NCBI RefSeq assembly: GCF_014385165.1
Contig: NZ_JACRTF010000001.1
Span: 3,162,001 to 3,226,000, forward strand
Direction of reading: 5' to 3'
DNA from: Jilunia laotingensis
Lineage (GTDB): Bacteria; Bacteroidota; Bacteroidia; Bacteroidales; Bacteroidaceae
DNA: 64,000 nucleotides
Below the pieces are notes generated by a model. That model had not been told where the DNA came from. It saw nothing but the letters and a program-made list of their open reading frames with translations, and did not search any database. A program made the translations under genes and the position numbers. Below are positions 62,064-64,000 of the stretch, piece after piece; position 1 is the first letter of the stretch; the number at the start of each line of letters is the position of its first letter.

Positions 62064-64000
62064 TTATTTTCTGATTTCTATTTTCCGGATAATAAGATTT
62101 GTTCCCGTATTTATTCGTAAGATATAAAGTCCATCGTTTAGATGAGCGATATTAATCTTATGTGTTTCTTTTGCATGATACAATTCTTTACCCGATAGAT
62201 CAAATAATGAGACTTCCGTTACCTGGCCTTTGATATAAATGGTTTCGGAAGCGGGATTTGGATAGATTAGGATCAAATCTTTTTCAGCATCTGAAATACC
62301 GATGGTCGCTTTTCGTAAATTTTCAGAGTATAAAGGTTGTGATACCTTTCCATCAATGAATACGGCTTTTACGGCATAAGTATATTCGCTGTTTTCAAGA
62401 TTTGTCCAATCCTTATCAGCATATGAAAGTACTTCTGTGGGTTGCTCTGTAAGCAGTATCCATTTAGTCGGTATTTCTTTGTCAGCTGTTTTCATCCGGT
62501 AAAGTAGATAGGTCACAGCAGGTAGTTCCGGTATATCTTGTTCCGGATTATAAATCATCGCATTTGCCCGTAACATAAAGTTCTGTTTGAACCCTCGGGA
62601 TTCCACTGTATAGTATTCTTTAGTAACGTAATCGAAAATATACTGGCAACCGGAAGAGAAATTGCTACCGTCATCTGTTGCCAAATAGGCATGATCGGAG
62701 AACCGAGTACCGACAATATAGCCGTAAGGTGCTTTTACCGGAGTAGGTAACTGGTATGTATTCCATTGATTATCGATATTTTGAATGTTTTCTTCAGAGA
62801 CTAATATTTCGTTGGTCGGTTTTCCTTCTTCATTTAAAGCTAGAATATAAATATTTATATTATCATTGGTAGATGCCAGAGAAGGAATAGTATACCAACT
62901 TACACTATAGATAACGGCAGGCATATGATATGCACTTCCGAGTAATGTATTCCCAGTGATATTGGGGATTTCAAGTCCGGAAGTTTGTATGCCGTTATCG
63001 TATTTAAATTCTGTAGTATACAGGGGTTTGTTCCAACTTATATTCATCACATTATCTTCTTCTTTTGAAGTGAGGGCGGATGGAGGACATATAATCGGAT
63101 TCATGGTAATATCAGATAGGGCAACATCCTGATTGTTGATGGACACATTTCCGGTATACAATTCATACCCGGCTGCCAATATTCTTAATCGGTAGTTTTC
63201 CGACCGGTATACCGAAGGAATTTCGAAGTTCCCATTTTCATCCGTTTCTGTTTTATACCGGGTGTAACCATCGATCGAAAGTAAAGCATTTCCGACAGGC
63301 GTGTTGCTGATACCTGTCACTTTTCCTGATAATTTATAGGTCGGAATGGCTGATAGTGTGATGTCTTGGCGGGTACTTTCTCCTTCGGTTATTGTTATAT
63401 TCACACTAGCATTATCGAGGCCGATAACTGTTGGCCGGACATCTATTTTATAATCTCCTTTCAGTAGATAACTGAATTCATATATTCCGTTTTGATCTGT
63501 AAAAGTGCTGACATGGCTATCTTTTATTTCTACTTTGGCTTGTTCCACAGGTTTTCCGTCATAGGTTACTTTCCCGGTCAATATACCTCCTTCGTTCGTT
63601 TTGATTAGCAGTTGCATATAATTGATCATGGATGAAACCTGAATTTCATTGACATTTATTATACCGTTATCATTATTGATTACAGCTGTCCGGGGAATGT
63701 CCGGGAAGTTTTGCGCATAGAAAGTCACTTTTTCTATAGAGGGGTCTCGAACTTTCTGATTAAGCACACATAAATTTTCGCCTGTATAATAATAGGGAGT
63801 ATCCAGTACGATGTTAAGTTTATTTTCCCCTTTTTCAAAAGTGAGATCACCTTCGTAGACTAGAACCATTTCTTCTTCTGGTATCCACCCTTCACTGATT
63901 TCCTCCCGGTTGGTGTTCAGCATGAATATCCGTACATGCTTGCCGGTCAATACGCGGTTGGAATTATTTTGGTAAATATAGGCGATTTCTTTTATTAGTC
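62064..64000 (-). CDS. Secreted protein with carboxypeptidase-like repeats and T9SS-type C-terminus (5' end outside window)
   Basis: The frame is open to the window edge: residues KEIAYIYQNNSN lie upstream of the TTG at 63948-63950, so this is a partial gene and that TTG is probably not the start. The visible part has a beta-rich region (YIYQNN..., VLVYEGDLTFEKGENKLNI), two carboxypeptidase-regulatory-like domains (GILTGKVTYDGKPVEQAKVE; YKLSGKVTGISNTPVGNALL), a strand-rich region with TPVKAPYGYIVGTRFSDHA, a fibronectin-III-like part and the sorting tail (LIYPNPASETIYI to LIIRKIEIRK). Complete at the 3' end, with a strong terminator. Confidence 0.85.
   Translation of the reverse strand, partial: LIKEIAYIYQNNSNRVLTGKHVRIFMLNTNREEISEGWIPEEEMVLVYEGDLTFEKGENKLNIVLDTPYYYTGENLCVLNQKVRDPSIEKVTFYAQNFPDIPRTAVINNDNGIINVNEIQVSSMINYMQLLIKTNEGGILTGKVTYDGKPVEQAKVEIKDSHVSTFTDQNGIYEFSYLLKGDYKIDVRPTVIGLDNASVNITITEGESTRQDITLSAIPTYKLSGKVTGISNTPVGNALLSIDGYTRYKTETDENGNFEIPSVYRSENYRLRILAAGYELYTGNVSINNQDVALSDITMNPIICPPSALTSKEEDNVMNISWNKPLYTTEFKYDNGIQTSGLEIPNITGNTLLGSAYHMPAVIYSVSWYTIPSLASTNDNINIYILALNEEGKPTNEILVSEENIQNIDNQWNTYQLPTPVKAPYGYIVGTRFSDHAYLATDDGSNFSSGCQYIFDYVTKEYYTVESRGFKQNFMLRANAMIYNPEQDIPELPAVTYLLYRMKTADKEIPTKWILLTEQPTEVLSYADKDWTNLENSEYTYAVKAVFIDGKVSQPLYSENLRKATIGISDAEKDLILIYPNPASETIYIKGQVTEVSLFDLSGKELYHAKETHKINIAHLNDGLYILRINTGTNLIIRKIEIRK

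Noticed and set aside
1..64000. CRISPR array, tRNA or rRNA genes
   Set aside because: No regularly spaced direct repeats, no cloverleaf-like or rRNA-like sequence was noticed in reading; a dedicated tRNA scan was not possible.

Overview
The window looks like a chromosomal segment of a Bacteroides-type gut member of the Bacteroidales. The evidence is: promoters of the Bacteroidetes class (TTTG, about 19-21 nt, TAnnTTTG), few Shine-Dalgarno sites, surface lipoproteins of the SUS/BtuB-BtuG kind, an UpxY/UpxZ capsule locus behind an invertible promoter, a 'smalltalk' micro-protein, and secreted proteins with type IX (T9SS) C-terminal domains. The species cannot be fixed from the sequence alone.

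Region 1 (1-11000) is housekeeping: an operon HU -> a 30-residue AURKAIP1/COX24-like basic protein -> ribonuclease G on the minus strand. Divergent from it lie mutY, ssb, gldE and a phosphopantetheinyl transferase. Then come tryptophanase and a minus-strand membrane cluster (AspT-type antiporter, a broken ThrE N-half, an intact ThrE C-half, a DUF6064-like protein).

Region 2 (11000-22600) holds two minus-strand cobalamin riboswitches. One precedes a cysteine-rich CWC protein. The other precedes a BtuB-like TonB receptor followed by two BtuG-like (DUF5074/YncE) surface lipoproteins, which form a B12 capture and import unit. Each riboswitch is followed at some distance by a hairpin of the same unusual architecture with compensatory base changes. 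A T9SS-type secreted protein and a MATE exporter lie between them.

Region 3 (22700-42800) is a capsular polysaccharide locus. Divergent accessory genes (DUF4373, SH3-barrel protein, unknown) face a 35-bp perfect inverted repeat pair that encloses one consensus promoter, currently pointing into the capsule operon (ON). Then follow a leader with a 13-bp hairpin, upxY, upxZ, a flippase, sugar-modifying enzymes, glycosyltransferases, a Wzy/EpsG polymerase, and a WcfR/WcfS-like pair that should make and load the first sugar. The locus is mosaic: a GC-rich front, an AT-rich middle, a decayed gene and a dead IS66 at the seam. It ends in a terminator, then an HU-like protein, smalltalk and a tandem-repeat protein.

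Region 4 (42800-52900) has an AbiE toxin-antitoxin pair with operator-like inverted repeats, abutting IS4/IS5 scraps, a two-component system, a transglutaminase-like protein, a DUF3805 protein, an ABC-F ATPase and a PHP-family phosphatase.

Region 5 (52900-64000) is a cluster of large secreted proteins with T9SS-type C-termini around a TPR/AraC-type membrane regulator. The last gene runs off the window edge.
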